In this document: in pieces, positions 1 to 11,680 of the stretch
Layout of the letters: every line of letters starts with the position of its first letter
How positions within the stretch are numbered: position 1 is the first letter of the stretch
Assembly: GCA_021778845.1 (NCBI GenBank)
Contig: JAJYBU010000007.1
Span: 1 to 64,000 of the forward strand
Direction: 5' to 3'
Source: Acidobacteriota bacterium
GTDB lineage: Bacteria; Acidobacteriota; Terriglobia; Terriglobales; Acidobacteriaceae
DNA length: 64,000 nucleotides
Notes under the pieces: model-generated
What the model was told of the DNA's origin: nothing
The model's input: only the letters and a program-made list of their open reading frames with translations
Database searches by the model: none
Position numbers and translations under genes: made by a program

Positions 1-58
1 CGTCCACACAAGCCCGGTCTTTGGTGCCAATACAGGGTTCCGCGATTACATACGCCAT
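1..58 (-). CDS. Ferredoxin, N-terminal part only (cut by window edge)
   Basis: The reverse strand starts an ATG at 58 behind a GGAG box. The 19 visible residues, MAYVIAEPCIGTKDRACVD, match the N-terminus of small bacterial 7Fe/4Fe-4S ferredoxins, with Cys9 and Cys17 in the positions of the first cluster ligands. Such proteins are soluble one-electron carriers. The rest of the gene lies beyond the window, so the full cysteine pattern cannot be checked. The 128 bases between this start and the suhB stop contain no further gene. Confidence 0.8.
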   Translation of the reverse strand, partial: MAYVIAEPCIGTKDRACVD

Positions 59-186
59 CTCAATTTCTCCTTGATTCTGCTATGACTCAAAACTTCACGA
101 GTATTTTACCTATTTTAGCAACAACGCAGGAAGCGTCCGAAGAACGTTCGTAAATTTACAGTAACCGCCCGGGACGTATGCGGCGA

Positions 187-1056
187 CTAGAGTGTCTGAG
201 CGGCGCGGCGGGCGGCGAACTCGGCTGGCGTGCAGATGGGTTCGAGGTTGCGGCCGGCGAACATGTCGGAGAAGAGGTGCTCCATCTCGGGGTGGATGAG
301 GCCGTTGGTGGCGAGGATCTCGCGGCTGTCGAGGGTGAATTTACTGCCGTCGAAGTGGGTGATGCGGCCGCCGGCCTCCTCGACCAGCAGGTAGCCGGCG
401 GAGGTGTCCCAGGGGTTGAGCTGGAACTCCCAGTAGCCGTCGAGGCGGCCGCAGGCGACGTAGGCGAGATCGATGGCGGCGGAACCGGCGCGACGAACGC
501 CGTGCGAGCGCAGCGTGAACTCCTGATAGAAGTGGACGTTGGGGCTGTTGTGACGCTTCTTGCTGGGAAAGCCGGTGGCGATGAGGGATTCATCGAGCGT
601 GCGGGTGTGGGAGACGTGGATGGGCTCACCGTTGAGTGTGGCGCCGGCACCGCGTGCGGCGGAGAACATCTCATCTCGCAGCGGGTCGTAGACGACGCCA
701 GCGATGATCTCGCCATCGTGGTCTGCGGCGAGGCCTTGAGGACGGTACTCGCAGCCGAGAACGACGCAGAAGACGGGGAAGCCGTGCGCGAAGTTGGTGG
801 TGCCGTCGAGCGGATCGACATACCAGCGGAACTCGCTGTCCATGCCCTCGCGCGTTCCCTCTTCGCCGTAGATGCCGTGATTGGGGAAGGCGGCGCGGAG
901 GCGAGCGCCGATGAGGGCCTCGCTGGCGCGGTCGGCTTCGGTGACGAGATCGACGTCGCCTTTGTACTCGGTGCGGACGCCACGGCGGTAGAACTCATGC
1001 AGCAGGGCGCCGGCCTCGCGTGCGATGGACTCTGCGGTGAGAAGAAGATCGGACAT
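187..1056 (-). CDS. suhB: Inositol monophosphatase family protein (SuhB-like)
   Basis: A 289-residue protein with the metal-dependent phosphatase signatures in order: GEEG near residue 65, DPLDGTTNF near 81-89 (metal-binding DPxDGT) and WDTSAG near 217 (the WDxAAG-type second motif). The family dephosphorylates inositol monophosphate or related sugar phosphates using Mg2+. In E. coli SuhB also associates with rRNA transcription complexes. The length is typical. It starts 3 bases after the stop of the Hfq-like gene, so the two are almost certainly co-transcribed as the last genes of the reverse-strand operon that begins with the MoaD-MoaE fusion. The substrate is not determinable from sequence. 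Confidence 0.93.
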   Translation of the reverse strand: MSDLLLTAESIAREAGALLHEFYRRGVRTEYKGDVDLVTEADRASEALIGARLRAAFPNHGIYGEEGTREGMDSEFRWYVDPLDGTTNFAHGFPVFCVVLGCEYRPQGLAADHDGEIIAGVVYDPLRDEMFSAARGAGATLNGEPIHVSHTRTLDESLIATGFPSKKRHNSPNVHFYQEFTLRSHGVRRAGSAAIDLAYVACGRLDGYWEFQLNPWDTSAGYLLVEEAGGRITHFDGSKFTLDSREILATNGLIHPEMEHLFSDMFAGRNLEPICTPAEFAARRAAQTL

Positions 1057-1059
1057 TCG

Positions 1060-1341
1060 CTACCCTGCGCTCTCTTTACGGTTGGGGCTGCGCCGCTGGA
1101 CGGAGGGTCCACCCTCGGTGATGGTGCGGATGTGCGATTTGTAGATGAAAAGGTTGGGCTTGCCTTCGCGGGTGAGGCGGAGCATCATGTCGTCGAAGTA
1201 CTCGATCCAGCCACTGACAACTTCGCCGTCGCGGAGTTTGACGGAGATGGGAACCTGGCGGTCGCTGAGCGACTTCAGGTACAAGGCTTCCTGTCCGGTC
1301 TCGCCTGCGGGTGGTCCTTTGTGCCGCTTCTTCGTCGCCAT
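1060..1341 (-). CDS. hfq: Divergent Hfq-like Sm-fold RNA chaperone
   Basis: A 93-residue protein whose centre aligns with the Hfq Sm core: GQEALYLKSL resembles the N-terminal helix, VPISVKLRDGE the Sm1 strand region, and YFDDMMLRL the IESFDQFVILL segment. It ends in YKSHIRTI where canonical Hfq has YKHAIST. Hfq forms hexameric rings that pair small RNAs with mRNAs. The N-terminus is lysine-rich (MATKKRHKG), and the short C-terminal tail is basic (residues 80-93, RR...NRK). The changed Sm2 motif marks it as a divergent member. It lies 48 bases after the VWA gene and 3 bases before suhB. I see the Sm pattern; RNA binding is inferred. Confidence 0.8.
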   Translation of the reverse strand: MATKKRHKGPPAGETGQEALYLKSLSDRQVPISVKLRDGEVVSGWIEYFDDMMLRLTREGKPNLFIYKSHIRTITEGGPSVQRRSPNRKESAG

Positions 1342-1389
1342 GAAGAGATTGTACGGTGAGCGCTTGCGGAATGTCTCAGGGTTCGGGTC

Positions 1390-2370
1390 TCAGGGCTGCG
1401 GGCTGGCGAAGTACGCGGTGCGATAGCGGAGGGTGTAACGCGCACGCAGAGCGGGGTCCTTGAGTTGCATATGGATGTGGCGGAGCGGCGAGGATGCGGC
1501 GGAGTGCGGTGGTGCGTAGTAGCCGAGGGCGTACTGGGTGCGAAGGTCGGCGGAGACGTGCTGCAGGGCGGGGGCGAGATCGTCCGGCTGCGCGACGTCG
1601 TAGGACTTGCCGCCGGTGTCCGCGGCGAGCTGAATGAGAGCGTGCTCGCCGCCTGTGTTGCGGCCTGCGTCGGCCTGGACGGGCACGAGGATCAGGGCGT
1701 AGATCATGGCGCCGGCGCGCTCGGCAGCCTCAAGGGCGGAGGCGTAGGTGCCGTGGCGCGTGGTGTTTTCGCCGTCGGTGAGGAGGACGAGGACGCGACG
1801 GGAGGCGTTGGCGGATGGCGTCTCGGCGAGGCGCTGGCTGGCAAGCGTGATGGCGTCGTAGAGAGCCGTCGCGTCGCCGGGGTGGATGCGATCGAGACCT
1901 CTGTCCACGAGCCTGGGATCGTTGGTGAAGGGAACGAGTTCGTCGACGTTGTCGGAGAAGGTGATGAGGTCGATACGGTCCTGCGGGCGCAGGAGCGACG
2001 TGACGAAGCTGCGGGCGGCATCGCGCTCCAGATGGTCGTCAGGAAAGATGCTCTCGCTGGAGTCGACGGCAAGGACGATGTCGAGCGGGGTGGTTTGCTC
2101 GCTGTCGAAGAAGGCGATGCGCTGGGGTCGGTTGTCTTCGGTGAGATCGAAGTCGCCGGCGGCGAGATGGGGGACGGGTGCGCCGTGCTCGTCGGTGACG
2201 TTGAGCGCGACGCTAACGAGGCGGGCGTCGATGCGGAGGGTGGGGATCGGAGCCGCGCTGGCGGCGAGCGGCGGAGGCTGAAGGGGTGCGACCTGCTGCG
2301 ACTGCGGCGCTGCGACTGCGGGAAGGAAAAGCAGAAGAGCGGTTGCGATGGTGCTGAGCGCGAGGCTCAT
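1390..2370 (-). CDS. Secreted VWFA-related domain protein
   Basis: A 326-residue protein with an N-terminal signal peptide (MSLALSTIATALLLFLP..., cut near the AAPQSQ region), a short beta-rich segment (LVSVALNVTDEHGAPV) and a von Willebrand A domain. The metal-adhesion site is intact: DIVLAVDSSES gives DxSxS, and the later TDGENTT supplies another metal-side loop. This architecture is abundant in Acidobacteria and has no defined function there; a role in cell-surface adhesion or complex assembly is a guess. The ATG at 2370 overlaps the TGA of the upstream MoaD-MoaE gene as ATGA, which decides the start over the in-frame ATG at 2442. Confidence 0.85.
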   Translation of the reverse strand: MSLALSTIATALLLFLPAVAAPQSQQVAPLQPPPLAASAAPIPTLRIDARLVSVALNVTDEHGAPVPHLAAGDFDLTEDNRPQRIAFFDSEQTTPLDIVLAVDSSESIFPDDHLERDAARSFVTSLLRPQDRIDLITFSDNVDELVPFTNDPRLVDRGLDRIHPGDATALYDAITLASQRLAETPSANASRRVLVLLTDGENTTRHGTYASALEAAERAGAMIYALILVPVQADAGRNTGGEHALIQLAADTGGKSYDVAQPDDLAPALQHVSADLRTQYALGYYAPPHSAASSPLRHIHMQLKDPALRARYTLRYRTAYFASPQP

Positions 2371-3119
2371 CTGGAATTCTCTGGGGGATTCGCGATGGGA
2401 TTTTGGGTGAGGTCGTCGGGGAAGGGCTCGCCGTCGGCCCACACAGCGCCGTCGATGAACTGCTCGCGCTTCCAGATGGGGACGGTTTTTTTCAGGGTGT
2501 CAATGACCCAGCGGCAGGCGTCGAAGGCGGCGGCACGATGAGCGGAGGCGACGGCGATGAAGATGCTGGTTTCGCCAACGGCGAGGCGGCCGAGGCGATG
2601 GACGATGGCGACCTCGCGCACGCCGAAGTGCTCGATAGCCTCGACGCGGAGGAGGTGCATCTGCTTGAGGGCCATCTCTTCGTAGGCCTCGTAATCGAGG
2701 TGCAGGGTGCGGCGGCCGCGGGAGTTGTCGCGCACGATGCCGTCGAAGAGGCAGACGGCTCCGTCGGCGCCGGATTTGATCTCGCGGTCGATGGCGGCAG
2801 CATCGATGGGGTCTCTCACGAGGGCGATGCGGGGGGAGGGATTGGACTGGCCGGACTCGGCGCCGCCGCTGACGGGCGGAAGGATTGCGACCTCGTCGCC
2901 ATCGTGCAGGGTGTGCGTGCGGGTGGTGTACTCCTGGTTCACGGCGATGGCCGCGGAGCGAAGCGCTGCCGGGTCAATCACTCCTTCATTGCAGAGCTTC
3001 GCGAGCAGGCTGGCAACGGACTCGCCGGCGCTGACTTCGCGCCAGTCGCCGCCAACAGAGACGGCAGCCTTCAGGGAGCCGAAGGCCAGGAGGCGGATGC
3101 GCATGGCGGAAGCACTCAT
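2367..3119 (-). CDS. Molybdopterin synthase, fused MoaD-MoaE
   Basis: A 250-residue fusion. Residues 6-86 are a MoaD-type ubiquitin fold ending in the diagnostic Gly-Gly (ILPPVSGG, G85-G86). After a short linker, residues 97-245 are MoaE, with the substrate/sulfur-handling lysine region LKKTVPIWKREQF near residues 218-230 and the HR-rich dimer region SAHRAAAF. Together the halves convert precursor Z (cPMP) to molybdopterin in molybdenum-cofactor synthesis. MoaD normally acts through a C-terminal Gly-Gly thiocarboxylate, so an internal Gly-Gly needs processing or another route; comparable MoaX-type fusions are known. A second ATG at 3104 (MRIRLLAF) is an alternative start. It is the first gene of a four-gene reverse operon. 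Confidence 0.92.
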   Translation of the reverse strand: MSASAMRIRLLAFGSLKAAVSVGGDWREVSAGESVASLLAKLCNEGVIDPAALRSAAIAVNQEYTTRTHTLHDGDEVAILPPVSGGAESGQSNPSPRIALVRDPIDAAAIDREIKSGADGAVCLFDGIVRDNSRGRRTLHLDYEAYEEMALKQMHLLRVEAIEHFGVREVAIVHRLGRLAVGETSIFIAVASAHRAAAFDACRWVIDTLKKTVPIWKREQFIDGAVWADGEPFPDDLTQNPIANPPENSR

Positions 3120-3187
3120 ACGTCAAGGATACGTCGATCGGCGGGTTTAGCGGAATGACCCTCTACCGCATGGAGCAGGCCGTGCGC

Positions 3188-3193
3188 TATACT
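3188..3193 (+). promoter_or_regulatory. Possible -10 element of the mscL promoter
   Basis: TATACT lies in the 118-base divergent gap between the moaD-moaE fusion and mscL, 44 bases before the mscL ATG. No good -35 box is seen 17 bases upstream (ACCGCA), so this is a weak call. A CGGAGG ribosome site sits just before the mscL start. Confidence 0.35.
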
Positions 3194-3237
3194 CGCCGAA
3201 CAATCAAGCCTTTCGATTTCAATGCTCCGGAGGTTCT

Positions 3238-3636
3238 ATGCTTAAGGGATTTCGCGATTTTATCCTGCGCGGCAATGTGATGGACCTAGCGGTCGCGGTC
3301 ATCATCGGCGCTGCCTTCACGTCGATTGTCACGGCGCTGACGACCAACATCATCAACCCGCTGCTCGGTGCGGTCGTAGGGAAGCCGAACTTCGACTACC
3401 TGGTGGGGCACCTGCATGGTGGCGAGATCAAGTACGGAACATTCCTCACCGCGATTATTAACTTTCTGCTGATCGCCGGGGTGGTGTACTTCTTTCTCGT
3501 GCTGCCGACGCAGTACCTGCTGAAGAAATTCAATCCACCGGTGGCGGCTGCACCTACGACGAAGCCCTGCCCACAGTGCCTCGGCGACATTCCGGTGGCG
3601 GCGACTCGCTGCAAATTCTGCACCCAGCCTGTCTAG
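3238..3636 (+). CDS. mscL: Large-conductance mechanosensitive channel with zinc-ribbon tail
   Basis: A 132-residue protein. The N-terminus MLKGFRDFILRGNVMDLAVAVIIGAAF is the conserved MscL TM1 pore helix; a second hydrophobic helix follows at about residues 75-95 (FLTAIINFLLIAGVVYFFLVL). MscL opens under extreme membrane tension to release osmolytes during hypo-osmotic shock. In place of the usual charged cytoplasmic helical bundle, the last 25 residues hold two CxxC pairs (CPQC...CKFC, ten residues apart), a zinc-ribbon pattern. CGGAGG lies just upstream of the ATG. Channel identity is certain; metal binding by the tail is inferred. Confidence 0.95.
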   Translation: MLKGFRDFILRGNVMDLAVAVIIGAAFTSIVTALTTNIINPLLGAVVGKPNFDYLVGHLHGGEIKYGTFLTAIINFLLIAGVVYFFLVLPTQYLLKKFNPPVAAAPTTKPCPQCLGDIPVAATRCKFCTQPV

Positions 3637-3700
3637 TTTTGTTGCGGCCCAACTGCGATCTTCACGTACACTCCTAACAATTCGTCAGGAGCTTTCTATC

Positions 3701-5866
3701 ATGCGTCGATTTGCAGCCTGGGCCGTTTCATTGCTCGTCTTCCCTCTTCTTTCTTCTGGTGCTACGAACGCACAAACGCCTGCGGCGCGCGTGTTCGGTT
3801 ACGGTGACTTCTCGCAGCAGGCGCGGTGGGACCATGCGTTCCTGGGCATTCCCGACGCAAAACTGGCGGGCGAAGAGTTGAAGATTCTGACGGCGGCGCC
3901 ACACTGGGCGAGTTCGCCGGAGGACCACCAGACTGCGCTCTATGTCGCCGAGAAGTTCAAGGCCGCCGGTTTGCAGACGACGATTCAGCCGTTCCGCGTG
4001 TGGCTGAACAAGCCGGTGAAGATTGAGATTGAGGCGTTCGACGGCAGTGGGAAAAAGCTGATGTCGGGGCCAACGCCTGAGCACGTAGATCCTACAGCGT
4101 ATGGCGGCGATCCATTCCAGAATGATCCGCGCATCCTGCCTGCATTCCATGGGTCGTCGCCGTCGGGCGATGTCACGGCGGATGTGGTGTATGCGAATTT
4201 TGGCACGCTGGAGGACTTCAAGAAGCTGGCCTCGCTGGGGGTGAGCGTGAAGGGCAAGATCGTCATCGTGCGCTATGGCGAAAACTTTCGCGGAGTAAAG
4301 GTCTACATCGCGCAACAATATGGGGCGGCGGGCGTGCTGATTTACTCCGACCCGGCCGACGATGGCTATGTGAAAGGCGATATGTATCCGCGTGGGCCGT
4401 ACCGCCCGGCAACCGGGGTGCAGCGCGGCAGCGTGCAGTTTCTGCCAATTTATCCGGGAGATCCGGAGACACCGGGTGTTGCGTCGACGCCGGACCTGCC
4501 GGACTCCGAGCGCATTATGGACCCAGCGAAGATGAACCAGCCGTCGATCCCGTCGAACCCGCTCTCGTATCAGGATGCGACGCCGATCCTACAGGCGCTG
4601 GATGGACCGGAGACGCCGCGCGCGTGGCAGGGCGGACTTCCCTTCACCTACCACCTGGGCGGGACCGGCGCAGTGAAGGTGCACATGAACCTGGTGCAGG
4701 ACTACAAGCTGCGCACGATCTGGGATGTGGTGGGCACGATTGATGGCACGGACCCGGAGCAGAAGGAAGACTGGGTGGTGGCTGGAAATCATCGCGATGC
4801 GTGGGTTTATGGAGCGGTGGACCCGAACAGCGGCACGGCGGCGATGCTGGAGGCGGTGCATGGGCTGGGCGATCTGCTGAAGCAGGGATGGCGGCCGAAA
4901 CGGCGGATCGTGATTGCGAGCTGGGACGCGGAGGAAGAGGGGCTGATGGGTTCAACCGAGTGGGCCGAGATGCACGCGAAGGAACTGGCGCATGCGGTGG
5001 CCTACTTCAATACTGACGTGGGCGTTGCGGGGCCGGACTTCGATGCGTCGGCAGTACCGTCGCTGAAGGAGTTTGTGCGCGATGTGACGCGCGCGGTGCC
5101 GAGTCCCAGGGGCGGAACGGTGTATGAGCAGTGGGAGGCAACGCAGAACTCGAACCCGCACCGCAAAGGTGGCGCAGTGAACGCTGAGACGTCTGCGAGC
5201 GATGGAGTTACGATAGGCGATCTTGGCTCGGGCTCGGACTTTACGCCGTTCATCCAGCACCTGGGCGTGCCTTCGACGGACATCGGATCGAGCGGACCGT
5301 ATGGCGTGTATCACTCGACGTTTGACGACTTCACGTGGTTTACGAAGTTCGCGGACCCGACGTTTGCGTATGAACAGCAGCAGGCTCGCGTGTTCGGGTT
5401 GGAGATTCTGCACATGGCCGACGCGGATGTGCTGCCGTACGACTACAGGCTGTACGGCAAAGAGGTGGTGGGCTATGTGGCCGCGGCGCAGAAGCGTGCA
5501 GCCGAAGCGAAGATGAGCGTCGACTTCGGCGCGGCGACTGCTGCAGCGAACCGCTTTGCTGCGGCCGGTGAGAAGGTGTACAAGCTGCAATCCGCCAGCG
5601 TTGCGGGAGCGGAGGAAGCGAAGCTGAACACGGCGCTGCGCGATGCAGAGAGTGCGATGCTGAATGAGGCAGGACTGCCGCGACGCGCGTGGTACAAGCA
5701 CCTGATCTATGCTCCGGGCGAGTACACGGGCTATGCGGCGGTGGTGATTCCGGGAGTCAACGAGGGCATTGATGCGGTCGACAACGCGCGGACGCAGGGA
5801 CAACTCGATGCACTGGCGGCAGCGCTGGATCGGTCGGCGGTGATCCTGGAGGATGCGGCGAAGTAG
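3701..5866 (+). CDS. Secreted M28 metallopeptidase, glutamate carboxypeptidase II-like
   Basis: A 721-residue protein with a signal peptide (about residues 1-24), a PA (protease-associated) domain around residues 140-280, an M28 zinc-peptidase domain and a C-terminal TFR-dimer-like helical region. The two-zinc site is readable: NHRDAW and DPNSGT (His and Asp ligands), WDAEEEGL (catalytic Glu plus ligand Glu), FNTDVG (Asp) and YHSTFD (His). This is the NAALADase/PSMA arrangement, which cleaves C-terminal acidic residues from peptides. Length agrees with the eukaryotic and bacterial homologues. An AGGAGC ribosome site precedes the ATG. It is transcribed alone and ends in a strong terminator shared with thiC. 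Confidence 0.92.
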   Translation: MRRFAAWAVSLLVFPLLSSGATNAQTPAARVFGYGDFSQQARWDHAFLGIPDAKLAGEELKILTAAPHWASSPEDHQTALYVAEKFKAAGLQTTIQPFRVWLNKPVKIEIEAFDGSGKKLMSGPTPEHVDPTAYGGDPFQNDPRILPAFHGSSPSGDVTADVVYANFGTLEDFKKLASLGVSVKGKIVIVRYGENFRGVKVYIAQQYGAAGVLIYSDPADDGYVKGDMYPRGPYRPATGVQRGSVQFLPIYPGDPETPGVASTPDLPDSERIMDPAKMNQPSIPSNPLSYQDATPILQALDGPETPRAWQGGLPFTYHLGGTGAVKVHMNLVQDYKLRTIWDVVGTIDGTDPEQKEDWVVAGNHRDAWVYGAVDPNSGTAAMLEAVHGLGDLLKQGWRPKRRIVIASWDAEEEGLMGSTEWAEMHAKELAHAVAYFNTDVGVAGPDFDASAVPSLKEFVRDVTRAVPSPRGGTVYEQWEATQNSNPHRKGGAVNAETSASDGVTIGDLGSGSDFTPFIQHLGVPSTDIGSSGPYGVYHSTFDDFTWFTKFADPTFAYEQQQARVFGLEILHMADADVLPYDYRLYGKEVVGYVAAAQKRAAEAKMSVDFGAATAAANRFAAAGEKVYKLQSASVAGAEEAKLNTALRDAESAMLNEAGLPRRAWYKHLIYAPGEYTGYAAVVIPGVNEGIDAVDNARTQGQLDALAAALDRSAVILEDAAK

Positions 5867-5889
5867 ATTACATTGCAGGATGCAAAGAG

Positions 5890-5918
5890 GGGGTGAGGCC
5901 GAACCCTCACCCCTTTTT
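5890..5918 (+). terminator. Rho-independent terminator between convergent genes
   Basis: A 9-bp stem (GGGGTGAGG at 5890-5898 paired with CCTCACCCC at 5905-5913), a 6-base loop and TTTTT. It closes the peptidase gene; thiC converges from the other side, so it may serve both strands. Confidence 0.85.
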
Positions 5919-5939
5919 CATTTGCAGCCTGCGATGTGG

Positions 5940-8788
<2,849 letters not shown>

Positions 8789-8905
8789 CAAGATGCGTGG
8801 ATGATGTGCAGATTGGGCTGGCTCTGTGCAGATGGGCGTCCGGCGCATTATCTTAAAAGAAGCAGTGCCTGCGCTCACGCGGCAGGATCTCCCGGAGTGT
8901 GACAG

Positions 8906-11590
8906 ATGGCAACACAGGTGGACCAGACGATTAAGCATGACCTGACGGACGAAGTGGCTGAGTGGATTGAAGCCTTCGATGACGTTGTGGCCCACGACTG
9001 GGAACAGGGCGCGGCGGTACTTTCGGCACTGCGGACGCGGGCGCGCGAGGCGGGGGTTCCCGCTACCGGCACGATCACGACGCCGTTTTGCAACACGATT
9101 CCAAAGTACGACGAGGTTCCCTATCCTGGCGACCGCACGCTGGAGCGGCGCGTGGAGGTGCTGATTCGCTGGAATGCGATGGCGATGGTGCATCGGCAGA
9201 ACAAGAAGGACGCGGGCATCGGCGGACACATTTCGACGTACTCGTCGCTGGCTACGCTGCTGGAGGTCGGGTTCAATCACTTCTTCCGGGCGAAGTACCC
9301 GAGCGCCAAAGGCGAGCAGCCGGGCGACTTCATTTACTTCCAGGGGCATGCTTCGCCGGGAGTGTATGCGCGCGCATATCTGGAAGGCCGCTTTGACGAT
9401 GCGCGGCTGAAGAATTTTCGTCATGAGTTGCGCGATGAGCCGGGGCTGTCGAGCTATCCGCATCCGTGGCTGATGAAGGATTTCTGGCAGTTTCCAACGG
9501 TATCCATGGGCATTGGCCCGCTGAATGCGGTCTATCAGGCACGGTTCATGAAGTACCTGGAGAACCGTGGGCTGATCGAAAAGACTGACCGGAAGATCTG
9601 GGCGTTTGTGGGCGACGGCGAGACCGATGAGGTGGATACGCTGGGCGCAATCTCACTGGGGACACGCGAGCACCTCGATAATCTGATCTTCGTGGTGAAC
9701 TGCAATCTGCAGCGACTGGATGGGCCGGTGCGCGGCAACAAACGCATCATCGACGAACTGGAGAGTACGTTCCTGGGAGCGGGATGGAATGTGATCAAGG
9801 TGATCTGGGGAGCAGACTGGGATGAACTGTTTGCGCGCGATCACCAGGGACTGCTGCTGAAGCGCATGGAAGAGTGCGTCGATGGCGACTTTCAGGCGTA
9901 CAAGGCCAAGGGCGGAGCGTATCTGCGGGAACATTTCTTCGGCAAGTATCCGGAGTTGCTGGAGTTGGTGAAGGACAAGACCGATGACCAATTGATTCGC
10001 CTGCATCGCGGCGGTCATGATCCGGCGAAGATCTATAACGCGTACAAGCGCGCTCTGGAGCACAAGGGCGGGCCGACGGTGATTCTGGCGATGACGGTGA
10101 AGGGCTATGGGTTGGGCTCGGCGCAGGCGCGCAATGCGACCCACTCGGAGAAGAAGCTGAGTGATGAATCGCTGGCACTGTTTGTGAGCACCTTCGACAT
10201 CCCGTTGCCGGCGGGCGCGGTGAAGGACGCGGCGTTCTACCGGCCCGAGCCGAGCGACCCCGCGCTGCAATACATGCAGGCGCGACGGCAGGAACTAGGC
10301 GGCTATCTGCCGGTGCGCGAGGTGCCGAAGTCGGACTTCGTTGCGCCCGGACTGGAGTTCTTCAAGGAGTGGCTGGATGGGTCGCGCGGGCGGTCGGTGT
10401 CGACGACGCTGGGCTTTGTGGGCATGCTGCGCGGGCTGCTGAAGGAGCCGAAGATCGGCAAGCTGATTGTGCCGATTGTGCCCGACGAGGGACGCACGTT
10501 TGGGCTGGAGTCGGTGATCAAGCAGGTCGGAATCTACGCGCATGAGGGGCAAAAATATACGCCGCACGACTCCGACATGCTGCTGAGTTATCGCGAAGAA
10601 AAGGGCGGGCAGATTCTCGAGGAGGGGATTACCGAGGCCGGCGCGATGGCCAGCTTTACGGCGGCCGGAACGTCGTATGCGAACTACCACATTCCGATGG
10701 TGCCGTTCTATATGTACTACTCGATGTTCGGATTTCAGCGCATCGGCGACATGGCGTGGGCGTTTGCGGATTCGCGCGGGAAGGGCTTCCTGATGGGCGG
10801 GACGGCAGGGCGCACCACGATGCTCGGAGAGGGATTGCAGCATCAGGATGGGCACTCGCCAATTCTGTCGGGAACGATTCCGACGTGCATCACCTACGAT
10901 CCTGCGTTCGTGTACGAGATGGCCGTGATTGTGCAGGATGGACTGCGCCGGATGTATGAAGAGGGCGAGGATGCCTTCTACTACATCACGATGTACAACG
11001 AGGACTACGCGATGCCCGCGATGCCGGAAGAAGAGGGCGTGCGCGAAGGGATTCTGCGCGGCGTGTACAAGTTCAAGGCGGCAGAGAAGGGCGCTGCGAA
11101 GGCCCAGTTGTTTGGCAGCGGACCAATTTTGAATGAGGTGCTGCGCGCACAGCAGATGCTGGCCGAGAAGTACAACATCGCGGCGGATGTGTGGAGCGTG
11201 ACCAGCTACAACGAGTTGCGACGCGACTGCCTGGAGGTGGAGCGCTGGAATCGCCTGCACCCGGCGGCGAAGGAGCGCACGCCGTTTGTGGTGGAGGCGC
11301 TGAAGGGTGCGGCGGGGCCGATTGTTGCGGCGAGCGATTACATGAAGTCGCTGCCGGACTCGCTGGCGCCGTGGCTGGGAGCGCGGCTGGTTACGCTGGG
11401 CACGGACGGATTTGGCCGCTCGGATAACCGCGAACATCTGCGCCGCCACTTCGAGGTCGATGCAGAGTCGATTGTTGCCGCAACGCTCTCTAAGCTGGCC
11501 CGCGAGGGCGTGGTGAAGGCTGCGGTTGCGGAGAAGGCGTTCGTGGAGTTGGGGCTGTCGGTCGAAGGAGCCGGAGCGTCGAGGGCATAG
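8906..11590 (+). CDS. aceE: Pyruvate dehydrogenase E1 component, homodimeric type
   Basis: An 894-residue AceE-type E1 subunit, the usual length for the family. It decarboxylates pyruvate with thiamine diphosphate and passes the acetyl group to the lipoyl domain of E2. The TPP/Mg motif VGDGETDEVD at about residues 232-241 followed by NCNLQRLDGPVRGN is characteristic, as is GGHISTYSS in the N-terminal domain and the pyrimidine-domain segment GRTFGLESVIKQ. No E2 (aceF) or E3 (lpd) gene follows; the next gene is a degenerate E1-alpha-like reading frame, so the complex must be completed from elsewhere in the genome. Confidence 0.97.
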   Translation: MATQVDQTIKHDLTDEVAEWIEAFDDVVAHDWEQGAAVLSALRTRAREAGVPATGTITTPFCNTIPKYDEVPYPGDRTLERRVEVLIRWNAMAMVHRQNKKDAGIGGHISTYSSLATLLEVGFNHFFRAKYPSAKGEQPGDFIYFQGHASPGVYARAYLEGRFDDARLKNFRHELRDEPGLSSYPHPWLMKDFWQFPTVSMGIGPLNAVYQARFMKYLENRGLIEKTDRKIWAFVGDGETDEVDTLGAISLGTREHLDNLIFVVNCNLQRLDGPVRGNKRIIDELESTFLGAGWNVIKVIWGADWDELFARDHQGLLLKRMEECVDGDFQAYKAKGGAYLREHFFGKYPELLELVKDKTDDQLIRLHRGGHDPAKIYNAYKRALEHKGGPTVILAMTVKGYGLGSAQARNATHSEKKLSDESLALFVSTFDIPLPAGAVKDAAFYRPEPSDPALQYMQARRQELGGYLPVREVPKSDFVAPGLEFFKEWLDGSRGRSVSTTLGFVGMLRGLLKEPKIGKLIVPIVPDEGRTFGLESVIKQVGIYAHEGQKYTPHDSDMLLSYREEKGGQILEEGITEAGAMASFTAAGTSYANYHIPMVPFYMYYSMFGFQRIGDMAWAFADSRGKGFLMGGTAGRTTMLGEGLQHQDGHSPILSGTIPTCITYDPAFVYEMAVIVQDGLRRMYEEGEDAFYYITMYNEDYAMPAMPEEEGVREGILRGVYKFKAAEKGAAKAQLFGSGPILNEVLRAQQMLAEKYNIAADVWSVTSYNELRRDCLEVERWNRLHPAAKERTPFVVEALKGAAGPIVAASDYMKSLPDSLAPWLGARLVTLGTDGFGRSDNREHLRRHFEVDAESIVAATLSKLAREGVVKAAVAEKAFVELGLSVEGAGASRA

Positions 11591-11597
11591 GCCGTGT

Positions 11598-11630
11598 CCT
11601 CTTAACGCACGAAGCGTATGCGTTGAGAGG
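11598..11630 (+). terminator. Hairpin after aceE, possible terminator
   Basis: A 12-bp inverted repeat (11598-11609 with 11619-11630, one G-T wobble) with a 9-base loop lies 8 bases after the aceE stop. There is no T run, so it may only attenuate transcription or stabilise the mRNA end. Confidence 0.45.
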
Positions 11631-11680
11631 ATCATTCCGAACATCAACATTTACTATTACCGCGCGAGAGGTCATCCGGC

